Source of the DNA: an uncultured Kineosporia sp.
Lineage (GTDB): Bacteria > Actinomycetota > Actinomycetes > Actinomycetales > Kineosporiaceae
Direction: 5' to 3'
Length of the DNA: 7,141 bases
Assembly: GCA_937859855.1 (NCBI GenBank)
Contig: CALMAR010000456.1
Span: 1 to 7,141 of the forward strand
Part shown: positions 1-6,900 of the stretch, piece by piece
Position numbering within the stretch: the stretch's first letter is position 1
How the letters are laid out: every line of letters begins with the position of its first letter
Program-made: the position numbers and the translations under genes
Notes under the pieces: generated by a model
Seen by the model: the letters and a program-made list of their open reading frames with translations, nothing else
What the model was told of the DNA's origin: nothing
The model's database searches: none

Positions 1-630
1 CTGGAGTGGGTCAACATCTGGTTTCCCGCTCTTGACCTGGAGCCGAGCACCTTGCTGGCCGGCTATCGGTCCGCCGTCTTCCCGATGGGCCTGGGGCGGC
101 ACGGCCGGGGGCCGCTGGGCTGGTGGTCGCCCGATCCACGCGGGGTGCTGCCGCTGGATGGGCTGAAGGTCAGCCGCTCATTGCGCCGGTCGTGCACCCG
201 CTTCGGGATCACCGTGGACACCGCCTTCAGCGACATCCTGAGCGCCTGCGCGGACAGCCACCGTCCGGGCCGGTGGATCACCCCGCGAATCGCCGAGGCC
301 TATCGGCGGCTGTACGACCTCGGCTGGGCGCACTCGGTCGAATGCTGGCTGGACGGGCAGCTGGCAGGCGGGCTGTACGGGGTCAGTATCGGTGGACTGT
401 TCGCGGGCGAGTCGATGTTTCATCGCGAGCGGGACGCATCCAAGGCTGCCCTGGTCGCCTTGGTCCGGATGCTGGGCGGGGACGGCGACGGGCGCCGGTT
501 GCTCGACGTGCAGTGGCGCACCGGCCACTTGGCCTCGCTCGGCGTGATCGACGTGCCGCGGGAGGAGTACCGGCGGCTCCTGGCCGAGGCACTGCAGGCG
601 CCGCAGCCGCCGGTGTTCAGCCGAGTCTGA
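1..630 (+). CDS. aat: Leucyl/phenylalanyl-tRNA-protein transferase (Aat), 5'-partial
   Basis: Cytoplasmic enzyme that moves Leu or Phe from its charged tRNA onto proteins with N-terminal Lys or Arg, marking them for ClpS/ClpAP degradation (N-end rule). The frame is open from base 1, so the true start lies upstream. A TTG at position 52 is in frame, but the preceding codons already read like the family N-terminus (FPALDLEPSTLLAGYR), so I do not treat it as the start. Visible family motifs are WWSPDPR, a WITPRIAEAYRRLYDLG stretch, HSVECW, GGLYGVSIGGLFAGESMF, ASKAAL, and LLDVQWRTGHLASLG. In the last, Asp and Gln correspond to the DxQ catalytic pair of E. coli Aat, where the middle residue is Cys rather than Val. 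There are 209 codons before the stop against about 230-250 in full-length homologues, so roughly 20-40 residues are missing. The 3' end overlaps the convergent tusA-like gene by 14 bases. Identity is secure; only the start is unseen. Confidence 0.95.
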   Translation: MEWVNIWFPALDLEPSTLLAGYRSAVFPMGLGRHGRGPLGWWSPDPRGVLPLDGLKVSRSLRRSCTRFGITVDTAFSDILSACADSHRPGRWITPRIAEAYRRLYDLGWAHSVECWLDGQLAGGLYGVSIGGLFAGESMFHRERDASKAALVALVRMLGGDGDGRRLLDVQWRTGHLASLGVIDVPREEYRRLLAEALQAPQPPVFSRV

Positions 631-889
631 TCCGATGCTCGAGCACGCCGTCCTGGCCCAACGGCTTCTGGCTGACCAGTTCGTGTCCCCGGATCCGGCA
701 CCAGGCGGCGATATCGGGACGGGCGGCCGGATCGGTGCTCAAGACCACCAGTTCGGTCCCGGACGGCAACTCCTTGGCCCGGGCCGCGAGCCGGATCACC
801 GGCAGCGGGCAACGCAGGCCGCGGGCATCGATGGGATCGAGGTAGCCGGCCAGTTCCGGTTGCTCGTCCGGCTCCGGCTCGCCGGTCAC
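617..889 (-). CDS. tusA: TusA/SirA-like sulfur carrier protein
   Basis: Small (90 aa) cytoplasmic TusA-family protein. The family accepts persulfide sulfur from a cysteine desulfurase on a conserved Cys and hands it to tRNA thiolation, molybdenum-cofactor or other sulfur pathways. The N-terminal part carries DARGLRCPLPVIRLA, the TusA CPxP signature, with C27 as the predicted persulfide residue. DPAARPDIAAWCRIRGHEL follows, matching the family's D-P-A-x-x-x-D-I and (W/F)C...GHEL pattern, with a second Cys at C64. The start is GTG at 889-887. A GGAG (complement of 900-903) lies 10 bases upstream inside the preceding gene. This start overlaps the TGA of the desulfurase-like gene as GTGA, so translation is very likely coupled. 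The first 15 residues are acidic and Pro-rich and may be a linker remnant, because desulfurase-TusA fusions are, as I recall, annotated in other actinobacteria. The downstream acceptor is unknown. The tusA symbol denotes family membership, not proven equivalence to the E. coli gene. Confidence 0.9.
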   Translation of the reverse strand: MTGEPEPDEQPELAGYLDPIDARGLRCPLPVIRLAARAKELPSGTELVVLSTDPAARPDIAAWCRIRGHELVSQKPLGQDGVLEHRIRLG

Positions 890-2049
890 AGCTCGCTGGC
901 TCCGAGCATTGCCCGGACTGAAGCGATCGCGCCCGGCAGCACCTCGCAGAACCGGGCCACGTCGGGCTCGCCGACGTCCATCGGCAGTCCGATCCGGATG
1001 TTGCCGTGGGTCAGTAGGCCCATCGCGGCCAGTACGTGACTGGGTTCCAGGGTGGAGGCGGTGCAGGCCGAGCCGGACCCGGCCGCGAAGCCGAGCCGGT
1101 CGAGCTCACCGATCACAGCTTCGCCGTCGACGTACAGGCAGGAGAATGTGAGTACATGCGGCAGCGCGCGGGCCGCGCCTGGGTCCCCGGCGATGTCGGT
1201 GTCCGGTATCTGCTGGGCCGCAGCCCGGATCCGGGCCAGCAGCGCCCGGCGCCGGGTGTGCTGGGCGACCCGATCCTGGTTCGCCCGCTGCAGAGCGACC
1301 GCGGCGGCCAGCGTCAGCGGTACCGACGGCAGCCCGGGTACCGCTTCGGTGCCGTCGTCGGGGGGGCCCGGCGCGGTCCACCGGGTACCGGCCCGGCCCA
1401 CCAGCACGCCCAGACCGGCAGGTGCGCCCCACGATCGCGGATCGGCGACCAGGATGTCCCACTCGGCCGGCAACGGTGCGTGCCCGGCCACTGCGGTCGC
1501 ATCCATCAGCAGGGGCACGCCCGCATCTCGGGTATGGGCGGCTACAGCGGAGATCGGCTGGACGGTGCCCACCTCGGCGTTCGCCGCCTGCAGGCAGGCC
1601 AGGACCACGCCTGGATCGCGTACCGCCTCAGCGAAATCGCCCACATTGGCGGCGCCGGCTCGATCCACGCCGATTCGCACCGCGACCGGCGGCTGCCCGG
1701 CCCGCCCCGCGCCCGGCTCGGACCAGTCGGCGGCCTGCAGCACCGCGGAGTGCTCGATCGCGGATGCGACCACGGCGAAACCGATCCGCCGCCGGGCCTG
1801 CCGGACACCGAGAACTGCGGCGTGCACAGCGCTCTCGTACGAGCCGGTGAAGATCACCTCTTCGGTCCGGGCACCCAGTTCGGCCGCGATCGCGGCCCGC
1901 GCGTTCTCCAGCAGCAATCGAGCGTGCCGGCCCTGGCGATGCAGCCGCCGCGGATCGGCCCAGCCCTCGTCCAGTGCCGAGTCCAGGGCTTGCCGGGCGA
2001 GCGGGTGTACGGGTGCGGCCACGGCCGCATCCAGGTAGGTCACGGACAC
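886..2049 (-). CDS. Cysteine desulfurase-like (class V aminotransferase fold) protein lacking the PLP lysine
   Basis: A 387-aa protein with the full length and order of motifs of IscS/NifS cysteine desulfurases, which use PLP to pull sulfur from cysteine onto a catalytic Cys. Retained by hand alignment to E. coli IscS: the N-terminal YLDAAVAAP motif, SAIEHSAVL (H100, for His104), ANAEVGT (157-162), LLMDAT (D183, for Asp180) and GSGSACTASTLEPSHVL (C329, for Cys328). Altered: the SxHK PLP-lysine motif is DPRSWGAPAGLG (203-214), so Lys206 aligns to S206, His205 to R205 and Ser203 to D203. The phosphate-binding Thr76 aligns to Y71 and Gln183 to A186. I find no lysine anywhere in the protein. The start is GTG at 2049, with a GAGGG-type ribosome site about 8 bases upstream; a GTG two codons later is an alternative. 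Its stop overlaps the tusA-like start, implying a joint product. Fold assignment is strong. Ordinary desulfurase activity is doubtful; a sulfur relay or scaffold is an inference. Confidence 0.88.
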   Translation of the reverse strand: MSVTYLDAAVAAPVHPLARQALDSALDEGWADPRRLHRQGRHARLLLENARAAIAAELGARTEEVIFTGSYESAVHAAVLGVRQARRRIGFAVVASAIEHSAVLQAADWSEPGAGRAGQPPVAVRIGVDRAGAANVGDFAEAVRDPGVVLACLQAANAEVGTVQPISAVAAHTRDAGVPLLMDATAVAGHAPLPAEWDILVADPRSWGAPAGLGVLVGRAGTRWTAPGPPDDGTEAVPGLPSVPLTLAAAVALQRANQDRVAQHTRRRALLARIRAAAQQIPDTDIAGDPGAARALPHVLTFSCLYVDGEAVIGELDRLGFAAGSGSACTASTLEPSHVLAAMGLLTHGNIRIGLPMDVGEPDVARFCEVLPGAIASVRAMLGASEL

Positions 2050-2058
2050 AGTGTGCCC
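2044..2058. repeat. 15-bp imperfect palindrome over the desulfurase-like start codon
   Basis: GGACACA-G-TGTGCCC pairs at 6 of 7 arm positions around a single central base. It covers the GTG start (2047-2049) of the minus-strand gene. It could be an operator half-site pair, an mRNA structure that hides the start, or chance. No known regulator motif is recognised. Confidence 0.25.
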
Positions 2059-2223
2059 TCACTGCTGCAGCTGCCCATCCACCCGCTACGCTCGTCCGTA
2101 CTAGCCAGAGCAACGGGCACGATCGACCCCGAAGCACCATCGAGCAGGCAGTACTTTTCAGCCCATCAGCACTCGCTGCTCCATCGAACGGGGCACCGGG
2201 ACCAGACCGTGGGAAGGCCGCCA
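2050..2223. promoter_or_regulatory. Divergent intergenic region between the sulfur pair and ctaCDF
   Basis: These 174 bp separate two divergent transcription units, so promoters for both must lie here or in the flanking gene ends. I see no -35/-10 pair of good quality on either strand. The AT-richer spots are around TACTAG (2099-2104) and GTACTTTTCA (2151-2160). GCTGCAGC and GCAGCTGC palindromes overlap at 2064-2074. No terminator is expected or seen. Confidence 0.5.
2211..2217 (+). promoter_or_regulatory. Ribosome binding site that decides the ctaC start
   Basis: GGGAAGG lies 6 bases before the GTG at 2224. This supports that start over the in-frame GTG at 2266, where the nearest purine run (AAGG at 2251-2254) is 11 bases away. 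It also supports it over the long frame open upstream on this strand. Confidence 0.6.
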
Positions 2224-3129
2224 GTGCGTTCGCACGACGAAGTACAGCGCAAGGCGCATGTCGATGTGACTGGTCGCCGGCTCCGCGCCCTCGTTCTGAG
2301 CCTGACCGGCCTGGCCATGCTGGCTCTGTCGGGTTGTACCCGGCAGGTCGAGCACGGCTGGTTGCCCTCGGACAAGGGCGTGACCAACAACACCGCCCGG
2401 GTCATGCGGCTGTGGAACGGGTCCTGGATCGCCGCGCTCGCGGTCGGCGTCCTGGTGTGGGGCCTGATCTTCTGGGCGATCATCGTCTACCGGCGCCGTC
2501 GCGGCACCGTCGGCGTTCCGCCACAGATTCGCTACCACATTCCGCTGGAGATCATGTACACGGCGGTCCCGCTGATGATGGTCGCTGTGCTCTTCTATTA
2601 CACCGCGCGGGACGAGTCTGAGCTGATCTCAACCAAGATCAAGCCTGATCTGAAAATCGGTGTAGTGGCCAAGCAGTGGTCCTGGGACTTCAACTATCTG
2701 GGTGAAGACACTTACGAGACCGGCACTCAGGCCCAGGAGACCGGAAACTCTCAGCCCGAGACCGGAAGCCCAACCTTGTGGCTGCCGGTAGGCAAGCGGG
2801 TCCAGTTCGAGCTGACCTCTCGCGACGTCATCCACTCGTTCTGGATCCCGGCGTTCCTGATGAAGATGGACACCATCCCAGGGATCGTCAACCAGTTCCA
2901 GGTGGTGCCTCAGGTCGAGGGTGAGTACAAGGGCAAGTGCGCCGAACTCTGCGGCGAATACCACGCCAACATGCTGTTCAATGTGAAGGTCGTCTCGCAG
3001 ACTGAATACGAAGCGCACCTGAATGACCTGCGCCGGTCAGGTCAGGTCGGTGAACTGCCCACCACGCTGGGCCGCAGCGCACTGAGTCCAGAGGGCCAGC
3101 GCCTGGACGCGGAGAACGGGAACTCCTGA
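2224..3129 (+). CDS. ctaC: Cytochrome c oxidase subunit II (aa3-type), CuA-binding lipoprotein
   Basis: Subunit II of the aa3-type terminal oxidase; it receives electrons at CuA on the outer face of the membrane and passes them to subunit I. The 301-aa product has a basic n-region (VTGRRLRA, about 14-22) and a hydrophobic core ending in the lipobox LSGC (C38). Two transmembrane helices follow (about 66-89 and 107-127), then the CuA cupredoxin domain. CuA ligands are H204 ([10 protein letters not shown]) and the [12 protein letters not shown] cluster (C239, E241, C243, H247, M250). The QWSWDF motif (151-156) is the aromatic electron-entry patch. An unusual three-fold ETG repeat sits at residues 165-181, in the loop before the LWLPVGKRV strand. 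GTG 2224 is chosen on its ribosome site; GTG 2266 would still give a complete signal peptide. It is first in the operon and its TGA shares one base with the ctaD ATG. Confidence 0.96.
   Translation: MRSHDEVQRKAHVDVTGRRLRALVLSLTGLAMLALSGCTRQVEHGWLPSDKGVTNNTARVMRLWNGSWIAALAVGVLVWGLIFWAIIVYRRRRGTVGVPPQIRYHIPLEIMYTAVPLMMVAVLFYYTARDESELISTKIKPDLKIGVVAKQWSWDFNYLGEDTYETGTQAQETGNSQPETGSPTLWLPVGKRVQFELTSRDVIHSFWIPAFLMKMDTIPGIVNQFQVVPQVEGEYKGKCAELCGEYHANMLFNVKVVSQTEYEAHLNDLRRSGQVGELPTTLGRSALSPEGQRLDAENGNS
2716..2765 (+). repeat. Three GAGACCGG copies at 21-bp period inside ctaC
   Basis: GAGACCGG occurs at 2716-2723, 2737-2744 and 2758-2765, exactly 21 bases apart and in frame. It encodes [14 protein letters not shown] and ETGSP. 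The pattern looks like an in-frame seven-codon microduplication whose spacer codons have since diverged. It lies in the surface loop of the CuA domain, away from the copper ligands. Confidence 0.8.
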
Positions 3130-4874
3130 TGACAACAGCGTTTACCCCCGACACAGCGGTTCCGATCCGCGTCGTGCCGGTTCGCAAGGGCCGCACCGCG
3201 GTGAAATGGCTGGCCACGACCGATCACAAGGTGATCGGCAATCTGTACCTGATCAGCTCGTTCGGATTCTTCATCATCGCCGGCATCATGGCGCTGCTGA
3301 TCCGGCTGGAACTCTTCGCTCCCGGACTCCAGATCGTCCGGACCCAGGAGGAGTACAACCAGCTCTTCACCATGCACGGCACGATCATGCTGCTGCTGTT
3401 CGCCACCCCGCTGTTCGCCGGTTTCGCCAATGCGATCATGCCGCTGCAGATCGGCGCGCCGGATGTCGCGTTCCCGCGGCTGAACATGCTGTCGTACTGG
3501 CTGTACCTGTTCGGCGGCCTGATCGTCTGCGCCGGCTTCCTCACCCCGCAGGGGGCGGCCTCGTTCGGGTGGTTCGCCTATTCGCCGCTGTCGAACTCGG
3601 TGTACTCGCCCGGCCTGGGCGGCGACCTGTGGGTGTTCGGACTGGCCCTGGCCGGTTTCGGCACGATTCTGGGCGCGGTCAACTTCATCACCACGATCAT
3701 CTGCCTGCGTGCGCCCGGCATGACCATGTTCCGGATGCCGATCTTCACCTGGAACATTCTGATCACCAGCGTGCTGGTACTGATGGCCTTCCCGCCGCTG
3801 GCCTCAGCTCTGCTCGCGCTGGGAGCCGATCGGAAGCTTCATGCCCCGGTGTTCGCGCCCGAGAACGGCGGAACGATGCTCTGGGAGCACCTGTTCTGGT
3901 TCTTCGGCCACCCCGAGGTCTACATCATCGCGCTGCCGTTCTTCGGCATCATCACTGAGATCCTTCCGGTGTTCAGCCGCAAGCCGATCTTCGGCTATCG
4001 CACCCTGGTCTACGCGACCATCGCGATCGCCGCGCTGTCGGTTGCCGTGTGGGCGCATCACATGTACGTGACCGGCCAGGTGGCGCTCCCGTTCTTCGCC
4101 TTCATGACCATGCTGATCGCGGTGCCGACCGGGGTGAAGTTCTTCAACTGGATCGGCACCATGTGGCGCGGGTCGATCACGTTCGAGACGCCGATGGTGT
4201 GGGCGATCGGCTTCTTGGTCACCTTCCTGTTCGGCGGACTGACCGGAATCATCCTGTCCGCCCCGCCGCTGGACTTCCACCTGTCCGACAGCTACTTCGT
4301 GGTCGCTCACTTCCATTACGTGGTGTTCGGCACCGTGGTGTTCGCGATGTTCGGCGGCTTCTACTTCTGGTGGCCCAAGTTCACCGGCCGGATGCTGGAC
4401 GAGAAGCTGGGCTACCTGCACTTCTGGATGACGTTCATCGGCTTTCACACCACGTTCCTGATCCAGCACTGGCTGGGGGTCGAGGGTATGCCCCGCCGGA
4501 TCCCGAACTATCTGGCGTCCGACGGCTTCGGCAACTACAACCGGATCTCGACCATTGGCGCGATGATCCTGGGGGCCTCGGTGATCCCCTTCTCCTACAA
4601 CGTCTACCGCACCTGGCGGAAGGCGCCGATGGTCCTGGTGGACGATCCCTGGGGATACGGCGGTTCGCTGGAGTGGGCGACGTCGTGCCCGCCCCCTCGG
4701 CACAACTTCGTCTCGCTGCCCCGGATCCGGTCCGAGCGGCCCGCCTTTGACCTGCACCATCCAGAAGTCGCGGCGATGGACAGTCCGGAGCCGAACGAGA
4801 ACCTGCTCGAGACGATGCTGGGCGGTCCTGAGCTGCATGAACGAGGCCCAGGTGCGAAGGAGACCCGCGAATGA
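3129..4874 (+). CDS. ctaD: Cytochrome c oxidase subunit I (aa3-type, heme-copper oxidase type A1)
   Basis: Catalytic subunit that reduces O2 to water at heme a3/CuB while pumping protons. It is 581 aa, typical of actinobacterial CtaD, with about 12 membrane helices between roughly residues 36 and 495 and a hydrophilic C-terminal tail. Heme a ligands are H83 (TMHGTIM) and H396; the heme a3 ligand is H394 (VVAHFHYV). CuB ligands are H261, H310 and H311, with the cross-linkable Y265 in GHPEVY. E263 in that motif and D112 ([11 protein letters not shown]) mark a type A1 D-channel; N119 is also present. K337 (PTGVKFFNW) marks the K-channel. The heme-propionate arginines R456/R457 sit in GMPRRIPNY. 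Nothing essential is missing. The ATG at 3129 overlaps the ctaC stop (TGATG) and the gene's own stop overlaps ctaF (ATGA), so the three subunits are probably made from one mRNA with coupled translation. Confidence 0.98.
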   Translation: MTTAFTPDTAVPIRVVPVRKGRTAVKWLATTDHKVIGNLYLISSFGFFIIAGIMALLIRLELFAPGLQIVRTQEEYNQLFTMHGTIMLLLFATPLFAGFANAIMPLQIGAPDVAFPRLNMLSYWLYLFGGLIVCAGFLTPQGAASFGWFAYSPLSNSVYSPGLGGDLWVFGLALAGFGTILGAVNFITTIICLRAPGMTMFRMPIFTWNILITSVLVLMAFPPLASALLALGADRKLHAPVFAPENGGTMLWEHLFWFFGHPEVYIIALPFFGIITEILPVFSRKPIFGYRTLVYATIAIAALSVAVWAHHMYVTGQVALPFFAFMTMLIAVPTGVKFFNWIGTMWRGSITFETPMVWAIGFLVTFLFGGLTGIILSAPPLDFHLSDSYFVVAHFHYVVFGTVVFAMFGGFYFWWPKFTGRMLDEKLGYLHFWMTFIGFHTTFLIQHWLGVEGMPRRIPNYLASDGFGNYNRISTIGAMILGASVIPFSYNVYRTWRKAPMVLVDDPWGYGGSLEWATSCPPPRHNFVSLPRIRSERPAFDLHHPEVAAMDSPEPNENLLETMLGGPELHERGPGAKETRE

Positions 4875-5272
4875 AGGTAGAGGCCTGGCTGTTCGGCGCG
4901 GGCGCCCCCATCTTCATCGGCTTTGCCATTTTCTACGGCATCATGTCGTCCTGGGACGAGCCGGTCGGCCTGGCCGGCCTGATCCTGGTTGCCGGGCTGG
5001 CCGCACTGATCGGCGCTTATCTGGGTTACACCGGTGCTCACGTCGATCCCCGGCCGGAGGACGACCCATTCGGTGAAATCGCGCAGGGCGCGGGCGAACT
5101 CGGGCAGTTCGCTCCCTATTCGTGGTGGCCGCTAGCGGCTGCGGCCGGTGGGGCGATCCTTTTTCTGGGAATGGCCATCGGCGTCTGGATGATGTTGATT
5201 GGGCTCGGAATGGGTGCGGTCGGCCTGGTCGGCTGGGTGTTCGAGTTCTACCGCGGCGAGCACGCGCACTAG
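4871..5272 (+). CDS. ctaF: Cytochrome c oxidase subunit IV (actinobacterial CtaF)
   Basis: Small integral membrane subunit of the actinobacterial aa3 oxidase, associated with subunits I-III and the bc1-aa3 supercomplex in related bacteria. It is 133 aa with four predicted helices (about 6-26, 32-53, 86-108 and 109-125). The central polar loop (54-85) holds a [12 protein letters not shown] segment and the aromatic PYSWWPL entry to helix 3, both typical of CtaF. The C-terminus EFYRGEHAH is also family-like. The ATG at 4871 overlaps the ctaD TGA by four bases, with AAGGAG about 8 bases before it. It has no catalytic residues of its own. The call rests on operon position plus topology and motif match. 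Subunit III (ctaE) is not in this window, as expected where it sits with the qcr genes. Confidence 0.92.
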   Translation: MKVEAWLFGAGAPIFIGFAIFYGIMSSWDEPVGLAGLILVAGLAALIGAYLGYTGAHVDPRPEDDPFGEIAQGAGELGQFAPYSWWPLAAAAGGAILFLGMAIGVWMMLIGLGMGAVGLVGWVFEFYRGEHAH

Positions 5273-5342
5273 AAGCATCGCCCGGGTCGCGGTGCTGGTC
5301 CGGCCCAGCTGCCGTGTCTGAGCGACCACAGCTGAGCACGAT

Positions 5343-5371
5343 GCAGCCAATCCATCGGTTTCGTTGGCTGC
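5343..5371 (+). terminator. Hairpin after ctaF, possible operon terminator
   Basis: A perfect 8-bp stem (GCAGCCAA / TTGGCTGC) with a 13-base loop starts 71 bases after the ctaF stop. No T-run follows, so it would be a tail-less actinobacterial-type terminator or an mRNA 3'-end stabiliser rather than a classical intrinsic terminator. The rest of the 231-bp gap (5273-5503) has no credible gene. Confidence 0.45.
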
Positions 5372-5466
5372 GGGTTACGTGGATTTGCTGCGGCTCTGGT
5401 TAGACTCCCTTAACGTCGACCTAGCAACCCTTCTTGCCCAGCAGACGTTCTGGACTGCGGGTAGGC

Positions 5467-5496
5467 TTGACCAGTTGCTGAATGCACGCAAAGTCT
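5467..5496 (+). promoter_or_regulatory. Candidate promoter for the L,D-transpeptidase gene
   Basis: A good -35 (TTGACC, 5467-5472) is followed 18 bases later by a weak -10 (AAGTCT, 5491-5496), which keeps only the key A2 and T6 positions. Transcription would start about 7 bases on, at or next to the GTG at 5504, giving a leaderless or near-leaderless mRNA. This fits the lack of a clear ribosome site for GTG 5504. An isolated TAGACT (5401-5406) is a rival -10 without a convincing -35. Confidence 0.35.
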
Positions 5497-5503
5497 CGTT
5501 GGG

Positions 5504-6718
5504 GTGTCCGTGAGCTGGAACGAGGTTGGTGGACGGCGCGGGGGGCCGTTCATACTGCTGATTTTGACGGCCGCGCTGTCGGCCGTGCTGACCGGTTGTG
5601 GGCCGGACAACAGTTCGGCAACTGGGGCGGCGACCACTCAGAGTGCCGCTTCGGCGCAGCCCACGCCTCCGGCTCAGGTGTCGTTCGCTCCGGTAAATGG
5701 CACCACCCAGCTTCGGCTGGACAGCCCAGTCAAAGTCAGTGTCAAGCAGGGCACGCTGTCGTCGGTGACGGTCACACCGTCCAAGGGAACGACACTGGCC
5801 GGTGACCTCTCCTCTGACGGCACCGAATGGACCAGCACAGGTGCCCTGGCCGCGGACATGAAGTACACCATCAATGCCTCCGCGGCGGATGCCGGCGGCA
5901 AGAGCAGCACTCAGTCGGCCACATTCACCACGTTGGCGCCGAAGTACACGGCGGACGCCTGGATCCAGCCCAGTAACGGGAGCACGGTCGGAGTGGGCAT
6001 GCCGATCATCTTCAATCTCTCCCGTGGTGTCGCTGAAGACCGCCGTGACGAAGTTGAGAAGGGCTTGACCGTTACCGCGAACCCAGCGGTACAGGGGGCG
6101 TTCCACTGGTTCTCCAGCCGGCAGGTGCAGTGGCGGCCCAAGACGTTCTGGCCGAGCGGCGCGAAGGTTCACGTGGCGTCCAAGCTGGCCGGGATTCAGT
6201 TAGACAAGTCCGTCTGGGGAGACAGCAAGCCGGACACCGTGGACTTCACCATCGGCTCGTCGATGATCAGCACGGTGAATGTGGACAAGCACACCATGGT
6301 GGTTCGGCAGAACGGTGCGGTGATCAAGACCATCCCGGTCACCACGGGCCGGGCCAGCTTGGCCACCCGGAACGGGATCAAGGTCATCATGAGCCGGGAG
6401 ACCACTCACCGGATGGACTCGGAGACGATCGGGATCGACAAGGATGACCCCGATTACTACAACATCAACGTCAAGTACGCGATGCGGCTGACCTACAGCG
6501 GCGAGTTCATCCATGCTGCGCCGTGGTCCATCGGATCACAGGGCCGGGCCAACGTCAGCCACGGCTGCACGGGGATGAGCACCGCGAATGCGCTGTGGAT
6601 GTTCAATCATTCCAAGATGGGCGACGTCGTCATCTACACCGGCAGCAGCCGGAAGCTGGAGTGGGGCAACGGCTACACGGCCTGGAACATGCCCTACAGC
6701 ACGTGGGCAGCTAGCTGA
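5504..6718 (+). CDS. Lipoprotein L,D-transpeptidase with two Ig-like domains and a YkuD domain
   Basis: Cell-wall enzyme of the mycobacterial LdtMt2 type, predicted to make 3-3 (mDAP-mDAP) peptidoglycan cross-links outside the membrane. The 404-aa product starts with a basic n-region (GGRRGG), a hydrophobic core and the lipobox LTGC (C32), then a Ser/Ala/Thr/Pro-rich linker (33-60). An Ig-like domain follows (about 65-145, Big_10 type), a second at about 146-250, and the YkuD catalytic domain at about 252-378. The catalytic motif is HAAPWSIGSQGRANVSHGC, with H337, S352, H353 and nucleophile C355. A short C-terminal cap (GNGYTAWNMPYSTW) matches the WN(M/I)P subdomain of LdtMt2 relatives. The residues after the Cys are TGM, where VN/LN is common in relatives. 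GTG 5504 is taken as the start; GTG 5510 is nearly as good, with GGGG 5 bases upstream. It appears transcribed separately from ctaF. Family is certain; cross-link specificity is inferred. Confidence 0.93.
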   Translation: MSVSWNEVGGRRGGPFILLILTAALSAVLTGCGPDNSSATGAATTQSAASAQPTPPAQVSFAPVNGTTQLRLDSPVKVSVKQGTLSSVTVTPSKGTTLAGDLSSDGTEWTSTGALAADMKYTINASAADAGGKSSTQSATFTTLAPKYTADAWIQPSNGSTVGVGMPIIFNLSRGVAEDRRDEVEKGLTVTANPAVQGAFHWFSSRQVQWRPKTFWPSGAKVHVASKLAGIQLDKSVWGDSKPDTVDFTIGSSMISTVNVDKHTMVVRQNGAVIKTIPVTTGRASLATRNGIKVIMSRETTHRMDSETIGIDKDDPDYYNINVKYAMRLTYSGEFIHAAPWSIGSQGRANVSHGCTGMSTANALWMFNHSKMGDVVIYTGSSRKLEWGNGYTAWNMPYSTWAAS

Positions 6719-6852
6719 GCCCTCCAATAGTGGTGCGGCTTTCACCGGGCGTCTGACTGAATCCAGGTCTGCGATCCGAGCGCCAGGCATACCGCTCTTG
6801 CCGAAACAGTTAGGCGGTCTGACCGTACTGCGCGCCATGTTCAGCTGAGCCC

Positions 6853-6873
6853 TTCTCGAGCCGGTGCTCGGAA
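6853..6873 (+). terminator. Weak hairpin downstream of the transpeptidase gene
   Basis: CGAGC / GCTCG with loop CGGT, extended by TTC / GAA across a one-base bulge (T6856). It lies about 135 bases after the stop codon and lacks a T-run. It may contribute to 3'-end formation, but the evidence is thin. Confidence 0.2.
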
Positions 6874-6900
6874 CCGCGGGGCCTCCTGGGGCGATTTACC

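Noticed and set aside
52..54. TTG as the true start of aat
   Set aside because: The frame stays open to base 1, and the residues before it fit the conserved N-terminal segment, so the gene is better read as truncated by the window edge.
123..845. 240-aa plus-strand frame overlapping aat and tusA
   Set aside because: Arg/Ala/Gly-rich shadow of aat with no motif; it spans two well-supported genes.
1036..2223. Very long plus-strand open frame running into ctaC, giving a 697-aa product
   Set aside because: It is antisense to the desulfurase-like gene and is kept open by high-GC codon bias. Its extra ~396 residues show no family motif, and ctaC has its own ribosome site and signal peptide at 2224.
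3804..4838. 344-aa minus-strand open frame inside ctaD
   Set aside because: Composition is dominated by His, Arg, Asp and Glu, as expected from the reverse frame of a membrane protein. There is no motif, and the sense gene is certain.
5273..5503. Small RNA or extra small gene between ctaF and the transpeptidase
   Set aside because: Only one simple hairpin and weak promoter-like strings are present. No open frame with a ribosome site or recognisable motif was found.
6713..6853. 11-bp direct repeat AGCTGAGCCCT (6713-6723 and 6843-6853) as mobile-element ends
   Set aside because: No transposase, inverted repeats or target duplication lie between the copies; a short GC-rich repeat of this kind may be chance.
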